Below, in pieces: positions 21,301 through 30,725 of a DNA stretch of 64,000 nt. The notes below the pieces were generated by a model that worked only from the letters and a program-made list of their open reading frames with translations, was not told the origin of the DNA and did not search any database. The translations under genes and the position numbers were made by a program. Source of the stretch: Elephas maximus indicus (lineage: Eukaryota; Chordata; Mammalia; Proboscidea; Elephantidae); the NCBI RefSeq assembly GCF_024166365.1, contig NC_064819.1, positions 694,501 to 758,500 of the forward strand, written 5' to 3'. Positions within the stretch are counted from its first letter, which is position 1. Every line of letters begins with the position of its first letter.

Positions 21301-23949
21301 CCATCAGTTGGACTTTACCCCTTAACAGATACCTAATGACATCCTCAAAAATACACAGTTTTTTTTGGCTTGCACTCAGGAAACGAACCCTGTTGGATGG
21401 ATCTCTGGGTCCTCAGCCCCTAACACAGGCCTTGGCTCAGTGGTTGTTTTATAGTTGCTGCTCTTTCAAAAGCTCCTCTTGAAACCACAGGAAAAACGGA
21501 GATGGCTTCAAGGCCATAGAACAACCGGTTTTGCCACCCTTTGGGATTCTTGGACCCTGGGACACTACTTCCATATTTGAGTGATTTTCTTAGTTAAGAG
21601 GGAAATTTTTAAGGCCTAGAGTGCAAAAGACCTGGACAGAAAGGACTGATGATGAAGTTAATAACAGCAAGGAATACAAAGGTTTCCCTCCACAAGCCGT
21701 CCAATGATTGTAGTGACTGGGGGATGTGGTCACTTCAGAAATAGAAAACCAGAACCTGAAATAAAATGATGAGGGTGAAGACTGAGCAGCAAGGTCCTTG
21801 AGAGGTGAACAAAAAGATCACAGGAAAAATGGCCTTATTTCCTGTTGTGGAATTCCTGTATGGGGCAAATGGTTAACACACTTGGCTGCTAACCCAAAGG
21901 TTGGTGGTTTGAGTCCACCCAGATGCCCCTTAGAAGAAAGCCCTAGCAACCAACTTCTGAAAAACCAGCCACTGAAAACCTTATGGAGCTTGATTTGATG
22001 GCAATTCATATTGGCACTAGTATTTCCTGTTGCTAGGAGTTACACTAGCCTTGTAGCAAAGTAGCAAGTCTTCTGTCTAAAGGTTCAAAGTGTTTTTGCT
22101 TTTGTTCTGCCTTTACATTTACGACCATTACAACTGATGTTGGGTCTAATCAGGTATCTTCTGCTGTGGGGTATCAGAGGTCCAGGACCTGAGAGACTTC
22201 CTTCTTCCTGGGCCAAGACTGGTGGAAGCTTTGTTGAGTTTGCCCTCACCTGGATGTTTTCTCTTTGGGGTTTTGGATTCTCAGGTTCCAAGGTATTTCT
22301 TGAGTGTCCTGCTGCCACCTAAAATTTAACAGTCAGAAATGAGCTAAGTATTTCCTCTTCAGGTTTCCCATCTCTTTTCATAATTTTTCAACTTTTCTCA
22401 CTTCTGCCATTCACTCATAACCCTGGAATAGCCTTAGCTAGATGTGTTTTTTTTTTCTCCCTTGTTGCCCCCACATCTGTTAAAAAGCCCTCCTAAAGCG
22501 TAGACCACAATGCACCCTTGATCTGCCATTCTCTTCATTGCCATAGCAACAGCCCACCCACCAATCTCCTCCAACAACTGCTATGCATGACTGATCCTAA
22601 ATCTTTTGTCTCGGGAATGTGAAAGACTCCATATCATGACCCTGAGAACGTCAGTAGAGAGAGAGGCCAGGGGCTCTTTAGCTGTCATTATCAGCGTGGT
22701 GCCTGGGGGAGGGCACTGGCCTTGTCTCATGTAAGTTGCTGTCTTTAACAGAAAGCACCAAGGCAGAGAACATGGGATAAAAAGAAAGAGAAGAAAAGAA
22801 CTTTTAAAAGATCCTGAAGTTCCCCTTCAGCCAGGCCCATAAAACAAAGCTATACCAAATGGGCATACCAGTCCAGGGGCTAGGATGAGAAGGCAGGAGA
22901 GGAGAGGAAAGCTGGTAATGGGGAACCCAAGGTCGAAAAGGGGAGAGCGTGGATATGTCATGGGCTTCGTAACCAATATCTCAAAGCAATATGTGTATTA
23001 ATTATTTAATGAGAAACTTGTTTGCTCTGTAAACCTTCATCTAAAGTACAATAAAGGAAAGAAAGAATTTAAAAAAGAAAACAAATTGACTTATTATTTG
23101 GGTTGGGTTCCTGTTTAATCATCTTTTCTTTTCCAGAGAGTGAAGTTATGGAGAGAAAGAAACTAATAATTAAATACTACCCATTACCCATTATATGCCA
23201 GTCAGAGCCCTGGTGGCATATTGGTTAAGAGCTATGGTGAGCTACAGTTGCTAACCAAAATGTCGGCAGTGTGATTCCACCAGCTGCTCCTTGGAAACTC
23301 TATGGGGCAGTTCTAATCTGCCCAGGAGAACATATCCTCCTCAGGCACTCAGAAAGTTTTTTCTTCTTAGACTGTAGCCTAATAACCAAAAAACCCAATG
23401 CCGTCGAGTTGATTTTGACTCATAGCGACCCTATAGGACAGAGTAGAACTGCCTAATGTGTACCCCAAAACTAAACCCACTGCTGTCGAGTTGATTCCAA
23501 CTTATAGAGACCCTATAAGACAGACTAGAACTGCCCCATATGGTTTCCAAGGCTGTAAATCTTTACAGAAGCAGACTACCACATCTTTCTCCAACGGAGC
23601 AGTTGGTGGGTTTGAATTGCTGACCTTTCGGTTAGCAGCTGAGCACTTTAACTACCAGGACTCCTTAGCCTAATGTGTAGACTTCCCTTAATAAGATCCT
23701 TCTGTCCTTTAGCTATCCTCTACCAGCTGCTAAATGCAATTCTGAGAAGGTAAAACCTATGAAGAATTTAACATGGTGCCTGGCACATAGTAGGCACTTT
23801 AGATTTGTCAGGTGCCTTAGTGAAATTCCCTTCACCCCCAAGAACAGACGTCTTTTTCTCTTTCTGGCTGCATTGCCCCATCCCATCTCCCCTGCTCCCT
23901 TGGAGGGAGTCTGCACTCACCTGCGTTTCCTCAGCAGATAGTTCCCCAT
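15024..23949 (-). CDS. GCSAM: GCSAM (HGAL), complete six-exon coding sequence
   Basis: Join of 23949-23921, 22318-22250, 19375-19331, 18194-18148, 16436-16408 and 15338-15024 on the minus strand: 534 nt, 177 codons plus stop (human about 178). GCSAM is a membrane-attached adaptor of germinal-centre B cells that tunes B-cell-receptor signalling (Syk, Grb2) and cell motility (RhoA, actomyosin). Visible features: N-terminal MGN (myristoylation type), a Cys cluster (C34, C36, C43, C45) in the CFCLPW region for palmitoylation, tyrosine motifs Y86 (CYTLI), Y106/Y107 (YYEN, Grb2-type YxN), Y128 (TYALI) and Y147 (EYELL), and a C-terminal QFSHL PDZ-ligand-like end. All five junctions have GT/AG ends and keep frame. 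Human Tyr80 is Ser here. The gene converges on C3orf52. Confidence 0.95.
15815..16010 (+). repeat. MIR fossil
   Basis: Clear MIR pattern: TCTTGGCTCTGCCATCTTG, GACCTTGGAAAATGCACTTA, AAATTGGGGG, GTAAAGTGCTCAGC. Lies in GCSAM intron 5. Confidence 0.75.
16021..16174 (-). mobile_element. AfroSINE with target duplication
   Basis: Flanked by GAATAGACTA at 16011-16020 and 16175-16184; inserted at the end of the MIR in GCSAM intron 5. Confidence 0.9.
16408..16436 (-). CDS. GCSAM: GCSAM coding exon 5 (29-nt microexon)
   Basis: Very short exon with consensus ends: acceptor CTTTCTCCAG, donor GTAAGG. It completes Asn64 and encodes EGIPAVPPQ, aligned with human ERMSSTPIQ. Its length (29) restores phase 0 exactly for the last exon. 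Without it the last exon could be joined only in a weaker way, so it settles the structure. Confidence 0.88.
16752..16870 (+). repeat. L2 fossil
   Basis: L2-like stretch (CTGTACCAGTGCTGGGGAGAC ... CAGTCCCTGTCCTCC) in GCSAM intron 4. Confidence 0.55.
17202..17264. repeat. 31-bp tandem duplication
   Basis: The block ending GACACCCCAGGTT occurs twice, at 17218 and 17249 (period 31). It lies inside a 150-codon open frame with no domain, which is therefore suspect. Confidence 0.6.
17690..17890 (+). repeat. L2 fossil
   Basis: Matches the L2 3' pattern (CAAATCTGATCATACC, AGTCAAAGGCCCAAATCC, ACTGGCCTCC). GCSAM intron 4. Confidence 0.6.
18148..18194 (-). CDS. GCSAM: GCSAM coding exon 4
   Basis: 47-nt microexon after a pyrimidine-rich acceptor (CTTTTACAG) with donor GTAAGT. 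It encodes the end of Trp48, then KKIRTFKARRDSQKE and the first base of Asn64. Human has KKILIFEKRQDSQNE. The segment is strongly basic next to the lipid-anchored cysteines. Confidence 0.92.
18488..18965 (+). repeat. Solo LTR, MaLR/ERVL-like, in GCSAM intron 3
   Basis: Starts TGTAATGGATTGAATTGTG and ends GACTAAGACA, with an AATAAATTTCTCTTTG block near the end. It is 478 bp, antisense to GCSAM and 294 bp upstream of exon 4. No coding capacity. Confidence 0.65.
19331..19375 (-). CDS. GCSAM: GCSAM coding exon 3 (Cys-rich, palmitoylation region)
   Basis: 45-nt microexon with acceptor CATTTTAG and donor GTGAGT. It encodes CWCLQVAEGCFCLP and two bases of Trp48. AEGCFCLPW is identical to the recalled human protein; the cysteines are the reported palmitoylation sites. 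Cys36 replaces human Asp, adding a fourth cysteine. Confidence 0.92.
19803..19973 (+). repeat. AfroSINE with long T-rich tail
   Basis: Sense copy in GCSAM intron 2 ending GGTAATGGG followed by a run of more than 20 T (19951-19972), a likely length-variable site. First bases of the head are degraded. Confidence 0.85.
19985..20150 (+). repeat. L2 3' end fossil
   Basis: ACTAGAACATAAGCTTTGTGA ... GATGAATAAATA follows the L2 3' consensus. GCSAM intron 2. Confidence 0.65.
20399..20604 (+). repeat. AfroSINE, long-body subtype
   Basis: Sense copy (GGTGCAAATGGTTAACAC ... GGCATATACATC) diverged, in GCSAM intron 2. Confidence 0.78.
20605..21835. other. GCSAM intron 2, no further feature recognised
   Basis: Apparently unique sequence; no splice-bounded coding segment was found on either strand. 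Confidence 0.4.
21848..22020 (+). mobile_element. AfroSINE with 12-bp target duplication
   Basis: Flanked by TATTTCCTGTTG at 21836-21847 and 22021-22032. It is 230 bp downstream of exon 2 in GCSAM intron 2. Confidence 0.88.
22250..22318 (-). CDS. GCSAM: GCSAM coding exon 2
   Basis: 69 nt between an acceptor ending TTTTAG and a GTGAGG donor. In the frame set by exon 1 it reads through 22 full codons including DTQEIPWNLRIQNPKEKTS, close to the recalled human NTQEMPWNVRMQSPKQRTS. A 61-codon open frame on the other strand over the same DNA is a shadow. Confidence 0.93.
22860..23090 (+). repeat. 5'-truncated L1 3' end
   Basis: Ends AATGAGAAAC ... CTAAAGTACAATAAAGG and an A-rich tail, matching the 3' end motif (CACTTAAAGCACAATAAA) of the large L1 copies. 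GCSAM intron 1. Confidence 0.6.
23207..23325 (+). repeat. AfroSINE, 3'-truncated
   Basis: Sense copy with a short internal duplication (GCTATGGTGAGCTACAG) in the head; stops at GGCAGTTCTAATCTGCCC. Confidence 0.8.
23384..23452 (-). repeat. AfroSINE, 5'-truncated
   Basis: Only the 3' half (GACCCTATAGGACAGAGTAG); flanked by CCTAAT-type short repeats, consistent with incomplete reverse transcription. Confidence 0.75.
23463..23667 (-). mobile_element. AfroSINE with 12-bp target duplication
   Basis: Long-body antisense copy flanked by GCCTAATGTGTA at 23451-23462 and 23668-23679, 250 bp from GCSAM exon 1. Confidence 0.9.
23921..23949 (-). CDS. GCSAM: GCSAM coding exon 1
   Basis: Contains the start codon (complement of 23947-23949) and 29 coding bases, translating to MGNYLLRKR plus two bases, before the donor GTGAGT. 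Human begins MGNSLLRENR from memory. Gly2 and the short basic stretch are as expected for a myristoylated N-terminus. The 5' UTR lies in 23950 and above. Confidence 0.93.
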
Positions 23950-24180
23950 GTTTTCAGTCCCCTCAAGGCCTTCTCAGCCCCACTTTCCACTGCCTTCTCA
24001 GCCTGCCTTGTGCTCTGACTTTGAAAAGGCCTTGTAGCTCTGGCCACTGGTGCAGACGGGGCTGAAAGGAGAAGGGTATCTCTCCGCAGAGGGGAGGAAG
24101 CACCCAGTGGGAGGAGAGTTAGAGGTGCACAGAAGCACAGCTTCCTTAACTGCCAGAGCCTGAGAGAACCAGCGCATGGC
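23950..24180 (-). promoter_or_regulatory. GCSAM: GCSAM 5' UTR and proximal promoter region
   Basis: Unique, moderately GC-rich sequence directly upstream of the GCSAM start codon, bounded upstream by an old L1 piece (from about 24385). No TATA box is evident. The transcription start is not determined. Placement is from gene position only. Confidence 0.45.
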
Positions 24181-24384
24181 TAACCAGAAGCTGTCAGTCA
24201 GTGGGAGCTTTCAGCCTCTGGGGAATCCCAGGTCTGCCATTACTGACAGACCTGGGGATTTTTTTCATGTCAGATACCTAAATTTATTGGGCATAAACCA
24301 CTTTGTCTTCTTTGGAAAGTCAGAGGGGGAAAATTTGTTTAAAAAAAATGATAAGCTTAGAACAAATAAAAAGTCAAGCACAAA

Positions 24385-24512
24385 GCAGTAGAAAATACCA
24401 TAAAACATATATTTGATAAGAAGACTTGTATCCAGAATACATAAAGAACTCTTAAAACTTAATACAAGGAAAACACTCAGTAACAAAATGGGCAAAATAT
24501 TTGAGCAGTCTT
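24385..24512 (+). repeat. Old L1 ORF2 fragment, left part
   Basis: Resembles the L1 ORF2 segment read as 'KYMFDKKTCIQNT.KELLKL'. It continues, after an LTR and other insertions, at 25745. Confidence 0.55.
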
Positions 24513-24545
24513 TTTCGATTTTTTTTTTTTTTTGGTGAAGACTTA

Positions 24546-25105
24546 TGTCATGGATCTATGGCCCCCCAAAATATGTGTCAACTTGTTTAGGCCATGATTC
24601 CCAGTATTGTGTGGTTGTCTTCCATTTTGTGATTGATATAATTTTCTTATACGTTGTAAATCCTAATCTCTGCAGTTAATGAGGCAAAATTGGATTATGT
24701 TGAAGAGGATTAGGGTGGGATATAACACCTTTGCTCAGGTCACATCCCTGATGCAATGTAAAGGCAGTTTGCCTGGGGTATGGCCTGCGCCACCTTTTAT
24801 ATTACAAGAGATAAAAGTAAAGTGAAGTGAGCAGAGATGGGGGACCTCCTACCATTACGAAAGCAGCACCTGTAGCAGAGCGCGTCCTTTGGACTTGGTC
24901 CCTGCTCCTGAGAAACTCCTCGACCAGGAGAAGATTGATGACAAGGACATCCCTCTAGAATCTACAGAGAGAGAAAGACTTCCCCTGGAGCTGATGCCCT
25001 GAATTTGGACTTGTAACCTACTAGACTGTGAGAGAATAAATTTCTCTTTGTTAAAGCCATCCACTTGTGGTATTTCTGTTATAGCAGCACTAGGTGACTA
25101 AGACA
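24546..25105 (+). repeat. Solo LTR, MaLR/ERVL-like, upstream of GCSAM
   Basis: TGTCATGGATCTATGG ... GACTAAGACA, 560 bp, with AATAAATTTCTCTTTG. It sits about 600 bp upstream of the GCSAM start codon, in the opposite orientation, inside the old L1. No coding capacity. Confidence 0.65.
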
Positions 25106-25368
25106 GTATACTACAGTAAAACAGACACCAAGTCAATGATTTCTACATGTACAATTCAGTGACACTGGTTACATTCTTCAAGTTGTGACACTTCTCAATA
25201 TTCTTTCCCAAATTATTTCACCATCATCAACACAAATTCACTGCCTCCTAAGCTTCTGATCTTTTGATTTGCTCTCGTAAATTTGATCTCATATAGCTAA
25301 CTCTTTAAAGAACACTATGCTCAAGGCACACATTCTTTTCTAATTAAGCTAAACTTTTATTTGGTTTG

Positions 25369-25541
25369 GAAACCCTGGTGGTGTAGTGGTTAAGTGCTAT
25401 GGCTGCTAACCAAGAGGTTGGCAGTTTGAATCCATCAGATGCTCCTTGGAAACTCTATGGGGGCAGTTCTACTCTGTCCCATAGGGTCACTATGAGTTGG
25501 AACCAACTCAAAGCAGTGGGTTTGTTTTTGTTTTTTTGTAC
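25369..25541 (+). mobile_element. AfroSINE with 10-bp target duplication
   Basis: Flanked by TATTTGGTTT at 25359-25368 and 25542-25551; low divergence, 'GCAGTGGGTTTG' tail subtype. Confidence 0.9.
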
Positions 25542-25744
25542 TATTTGGTTTACAGATGACATCAGGGGATTGTTTTCGTTTCTTCAGAAAGTCCGGAATT
25601 CATGAGGATTTGAAGCTCTGTTCCACATTTTCTTCCTTTTGATCAGGATTCTCCTATAGAATCTTTGTTCAAACCATCCAGTAATGGTAGCCAGGTACCA
25701 TCCAGTTCTTCTGATCTCCTGACAGAGGAGGCAGTTTGAATAGA

Positions 25745-26212
25745 CTCTAGGCCAAAGAAAATATACAAATGGCAGATAAATACATGAAAAGATGCTCAAC
25801 ATCACTAGTCATTAGGAAGATGTATATTAAAACTGCAATGCAATACTTGTACACACCTATTAGAATGGCTAACATTGAAAACAAAAACAAAAGCTAGCAA
25901 TACTGAGTGTTAGCAAAGACTTCAGAGCAATTGCAAACCTCATGCATTGCTGAAAGTAATGCAAAATGGTACCGTCTCTTTGGAAAACAGTATGGGAATT
26001 TCTTAGAAAGTTTAGCATAGACTTACCATAAACCTAGTAATCTTATGCCTAGGCATTTGTCCAGGTCAAATGAAAAAATTTGTCCTCTAAAAACCTGTGT
26101 GCGAATGTTTATAGCTGCTTTGTTTATAACTGCTAAAAACACTAGAAAAAAAAAAACAGAAGATTTTCAACTGGCAAATAGCTAAACAAACTGTTACAGT
26201 TACACAATGCAA
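25745..26212 (+). repeat. Old L1 ORF2/3' fragment, right part
   Basis: Sense reading follows the C-terminal L1 ORF2 region (ACATGAAAAGATGCTCAACA, GGAAAACAGTATGGG), with many stops. Confidence 0.7.
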
Positions 26213-27441
26213 TAATGTTGTTGTTAGGTGCCTTGAGTCAGTTCCAACTCATACTGGCCCTATGTACAAAAGAACAAAACACTGCTGGGTTCTGTGTTGT
26301 CCTCATAATCTTTGCTATGTTTGAGCCCATTGTTGCAGCCACTGTGTCAATCCATCTTGTTGAGGGTCTTCCTCTTTTTTGCTGACCCTCTACCAAGCAT
26401 GATGTCCTTCTCCAGGCGCTCGTCTCTTCTGATAACACGTACCAAGTATGTGAGACAAAGTCTCACCATCCTCACTTCTAAGGAGTATTGAGGCTGTACT
26501 TCTTGCAAGACAGATTTGTTTGTTCTTCTGGTAGTTCATGCATTTTCAATATTCTTCACCAACACCATAATTCAAAAGCATCAATTCTTCTTCAGTCTTC
26601 CCTATTCATTGTCCTTCTTTCACATACACATGAAAAAAAAAAAAATTTTTTTTTTTTTTTTTACACATGAGGCAATTGAAAATACCATGGCTTGGGTCAG
26701 GTGCACCTTAGTCCCTGAAGTGACATGCCTGCTTTTTAACACTTTAAAGAGGTCTTTTGCAGCAGATTTGCCCAATGTAACATGTCCTTTGATTTCTTAA
26801 CTGCTGCTTCCAGGGATGCTGATTGTAGATCCAACTAAAATGAAATCCTTGACAATGTCTATCTTTTCTCCATTTATCATGAGGTTTATTGGTCCAGTTG
26901 TGAGGACCTTTGCTTCCTTTATGTTGAGGTGTAATTCATACTGAAGGCTGTAGTTTTGGACCTTCTTCAGTAAGTGCTTCAAGTCCTCTTTGTTTTCAGC
27001 AAACAAGGTTGTGTCATCTGGATATTGCAGGTTGTTAATGAGTCTTCCTCCAATCCTGATGCTGTGTTCTTCAGCTTCTCAGATTTCTTGCTCAGCATAC
27101 ACATTGAATTAGTATGGTGAAAGGATACACCCCTGATGCATAACTTTCCTGATTTTAATCTATGCAGTAACCCCTTGTTCTGTCCGAATGGCCGCCTCTG
27201 GATCTATGTGCAGGTTCCTCATGAGCACAATTAAGTGTTCCAGAATTCCCATTCTTCACAATGTTATCCATAATTTGTTATGATCCACACAGTTGAACGT
27301 CTTTGCATAGAGAACAAAACACAGGTAAGCATCTCTCTGGTATTCTCTGCTTTCAACCAAGATCCATCTGACATCAGTAATGTTATCCCTCACTCCACGT
27401 GCTCTTCTGAACCCGACTTGAATTTCTAGCAACGCCATTTT
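26213..27441 (-). mobile_element. RTE (BovB-like) LINE, 5'-truncated and broken
   Basis: On the minus strand it carries reverse-transcriptase pieces: an RVDNITDVRWI/AYLCFVLYAKTFNCVDHNKLW block (60 codons, 27438-27256) and FAENKEDLKHLLKKVQNYSL with IVKDFILVGSTIS (27006-26797). The 3' end (GACTCAAGGCACC then TAACAACAACA) is shared with AfroSINE tails. About 1.2 kb of a family near 3 kb; the YADD core is not intact in a long frame. It separates two old L1 pieces of opposite orientation. Confidence 0.85.
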
Positions 27442-27880
27442 ACTTTCCCACTAACAATGAATGAGAGTTCCAGTTTCTCCATATCCTCATCAACACCTAT
27501 TGCTTTTTGTTTTTTAATCACATCCACCCTAGTTGGTGTGAAGTGACATCTCATTGTGGTTTTGATTTGCATTTCTCTAACGACTAATGGCATTGAGTAT
27601 TCTTTTCATGTGCTGTCATTTGTCATTTGTATATTAACTTCGGTGAAATGTCTATTCAAGTCCTTTGCCATTTTTTGATTGGTTTGTTTGTTTTTTCTGT
27701 TGTTAAGTTGTAAGAGTTCTTTATATATTCTGGATATTAAACCCTTATTCAATAAATGGTTTTCAAAAATTTTCTCCCAATCTGTAGATTGTCTTTTTAC
27801 TTTCCTGATAAAACTCTTTTGCAAATAATTTTAAGAAAATTTTGATGAGGTCCCTTTTATCTATTTTGTCTTTTGCTGCT
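27442..27880 (-). repeat. Old L1 ORF2 fragment
   Basis: Minus-strand frame 27824-27606 reads like L1 ORF2 ([20 protein letters not shown]). Opposite orientation to and overlapping in content with 25745-26212, so a separate insertion. Confidence 0.75.
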
Positions 27881-28198
27881 CATGTACCTTTTGTGACATT
27901 CTAAAAAAAGCAAAACTACAGGAAGCAGAGGGAGGAGAAGTGTTGATCTCCAAGCAGAATGGGTGAATTTTTATTTTTTGGGGGGAGTGGGAGGGCTGTG
28001 TCTTGATTCTAATGTGATAACATGACTTTTTACATTTCTCATAAGTCATAGAACTACATATTAAAAAGGCTCATTTTACTGTACATAAAGTGTATCCCAA
28101 ATGAAAAAGGAAGACATTAATCTGGGGATAGGAATTATGGATGTTTTCTGTATTATTCTTATATGTAATAGGTGATCTGGCTGGACTTTCCCTTGTTC

Positions 28199-28310
28199 TT
28201 TCATTCCTTCAGCAAGTATATGTTGAGTGCATAACAAATGTGGGATAATCTAGGGAAGTGAAACAGATACAGGCCTGCCCTCATGGAGCTCTTTGAGATG
28301 ATATCAAACA
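28199..28310 (+). repeat. L2 fossil
   Basis: TATATGTTGAGTGCATAAC ... CCTGCCCTCATGGAGCTC follows L2. Confidence 0.55.
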
Positions 28311-28607
28311 AAGTTACCAAATACTTTATTGCTTGTCCTTGACTAATATAGAGGCCATGCCTCAGAACAGGTGGGAGCAGGCTGGGGAGGGGACTTTAGA
28401 AAAGACAGTTTTAGAGAAATTGGGGTGCAAGCTGTGCAGCAGCAGACCTATCCCACAACACCAGCAGCTGATCTCCATAGTCTAGCCTGGCTCTGTGAGG
28501 GGGTTTCCAGAACCACTTTATCAGATACTGGCAGAGGTGGACACTCCCTACCTGGGAGAAGAAAGGATTCGGGAGTGAGAATGGCCTGTGAAAGAAAGGA
28601 AAACCAA

Positions 28608-28704
28608 AATGCCTGTTGCCATTGAGTCGATTCTGACTCATAGCCACACTAGAGGACAGAGTAGAACTGCTCCATAGAGTTTCCAAGGAGCAGCTGGGGC
28701 ATGA
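28608..28704 (-). repeat. AfroSINE, head missing
   Basis: Antisense 3' two thirds (GTTGCCATTGAGTCGATTC ... GGAGCAGCTGG), followed directly by a sense SINE. Confidence 0.8.
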
Positions 28705-28718
28705 ATTACAATCCCCCA

Positions 28719-28978
28719 AGCCCTGGATCCACAATGATTAAGCACTTGGCTGCTAATCGAAAGGTTAGTGGTTTGGACCCACCAGCCGCTCCCAGGAAGA
28801 AAAGACCTAGCGATCTGATCCTGAAAAGATTACAGTTTAGAAAAACCTGTAAGGTCGCTATGAGTCAGAATTGAATCAACAGCAATAGGTTTGGTTTTGG
28901 TTTTGATGGGGCAGTTCTACTCTGTCACGTGGGGTGGCTATGAGTAGAAATGGACTCGAAGGCACCTAATAACAACAA
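28719..28978 (+). repeat. Composite AfroSINE with two 3' ends
   Basis: One head (AAGCACTTGGCTGCTAATCG) followed by two successive 3' halves: the first ends AGCAATAGGTTTGGTTTTGG, the second GGCACCTAATAACAACAAG. Shows both tail types side by side; probably one SINE inserted in another. Confidence 0.78.
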
Positions 28979-29039
28979 GCCCTGCATGGGGCAGCTTTGG
29001 CAGACATCTTGGGGGCTGTCTCACAGAGGGCTTGATTAA

Positions 29040-29203
29040 AAAAAAACAAAAACCCGTTGCCATCGAGTTGATTCCCACTCATAGTGACCCTGTAGGACAG
29101 AGTAGAACTGCCCTACAGAATTTTCAAGGACCGCCTAGAGGATTTGAACTGCCAATGTTTTGGTTAGCAGCCATAGCACTTAATTACTACACCACCAGGG
29201 TTT
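29040..29203 (-). mobile_element. AfroSINE
   Basis: Full antisense copy with A-rich tail; short flanking CTTGATTA/CTTAATTA repeats. Confidence 0.85.
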
Positions 29204-29204
29204 C

Positions 29205-30725
29205 CAGGACTTAATTAGTTCCAGTATTATCGAAAAGTTTCTTTGAGTCCAGGGAGTCAACGTGGTATCGGTGATGGCTGGAAAGCAATTTGTCATTGTA
29301 ATTTAAGAAAAGGCTGAGTATTGTTCCCTGTCAAGCTGCAGCTTTACTCAGACCACTGGGTGGAGAAGCTGAGCTGTGGACATGTTAGTTACTGACATGA
29401 CAATGTCTTATGTTTGTATAAGGCAGCAGGAAGAGCAGGACACTTATAATATGCACATTTATTGGAATGAAACCCAACTCTAGACTAAATAATCTACCCC
29501 CACTCCACAAATGAAAGTATAACAGCACACCCACATAAAAAAGCCAAAAACAACACACAAAAAAACCCCACAAATGTTTGAATCATAGCCAGCCTTCCCA
29601 CTCGTTATTCTCTTCAGTGCTTATCTCAGTGTCTAATATCTATTAGAATATGAATTCCATATGAACTGAATTGTAAATAAAAGCTTTGACTTTTTAAGCA
29701 GTTGGTGATGAAATCAAGGGAAGGTTGAGTTGGGATTTTCAAATTTGTTTCCCTATCCTTTGGCATTACTGTAGGGGAACAGTGGTCAATGCAAAGAGTG
29801 GTTTGCTGTACTTCTAGGATTGTAGGATAATGTATCACAGTAACCACTTGTTGAGCACCTTCTATAATCCAAGCACTGTGTTAAATGCTTTAGATACAAT
29901 TCCTCATTCATCCACGCGAGAGCTCTATGGTATAAACGCCTTTATCTCTATTTTACAGACAGGACATCTAGACTCATAGAGGTCAAGGACATCCCAACAG
30001 GAAGGGTCAGAGCTAAGATATGAGCTCAAAATGGGCATAAACTTTATCTGTCTATTCATGGTTCTATTCAATAAGTACTTGTTGAAAGATGAACTTGGCT
30101 TTGAACCATGGAGTACATCTCTTCAGCATGTCTGGAGAGGCTGCAGCATACTTGCGTGCTTTGGGTACATTATGGGTTCCCAGTTTCCGAATGGCTTTCC
30201 TACTGTGGGCTGACCTCAGCTGCCAAGATAAGTTAGAGTCCTTTTGGATAAGAGTGATTCTAAGAAGCTCCTTCATACTTGAAGGCCTAAATGGGGATAA
30301 ATTCCACCCTAGCTCAGTCCTTTTTGATTTTCGTGATGAGAGAACAGAGCTGGGAGAGCTGTTTTATCCACAAAATCTTTTTGGAGCATTTTCTGATAGG
30401 AGAACTGGTTTATTTAAGATTTCTTGTTGAGCCAGGAATCTGATATCTAAGACTTCCTATTCTGCTTCCCTTCAAAAAGTTTTCTAGAAAGAGTGAATGC
30501 TGTCTGGTAAGATAACATTGAGGGTTTTTTTCTGAGTATAACCTTCTACCTATTTCCTTCTTAGTGCAGAATATGAGCTGATTATGAGTACTGGTTAATG
30601 TCAGAGAGTTACATTTTTGAAAATTAGGATTATTAATTGCTGATATTCCCTACCAGGGAGTGTGTGGTTTTAAAGAGAAGATAGTGACAGAGTTCTAGCA
30701 GCTCTCTGGGTGGACTTTGGGGCTA
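29205..30725. other. Mostly unique sequence with a MIR-like stretch
   Basis: About 29838-30030 looks like MIR (TTGAGCACCTTCTATAATCC, TTTTACAGACAGGA). A 113-codon frame at 30089-30430 (+) and a 70-codon frame at 30276-30064 (-) overlap and show no domain; not called. Confidence 0.4.

Noticed and set aside
30089-30430. 113-codon + strand frame in unique sequence
   Set aside because: No domain, no splice sites of quality, and an overlapping minus-strand frame of similar look.
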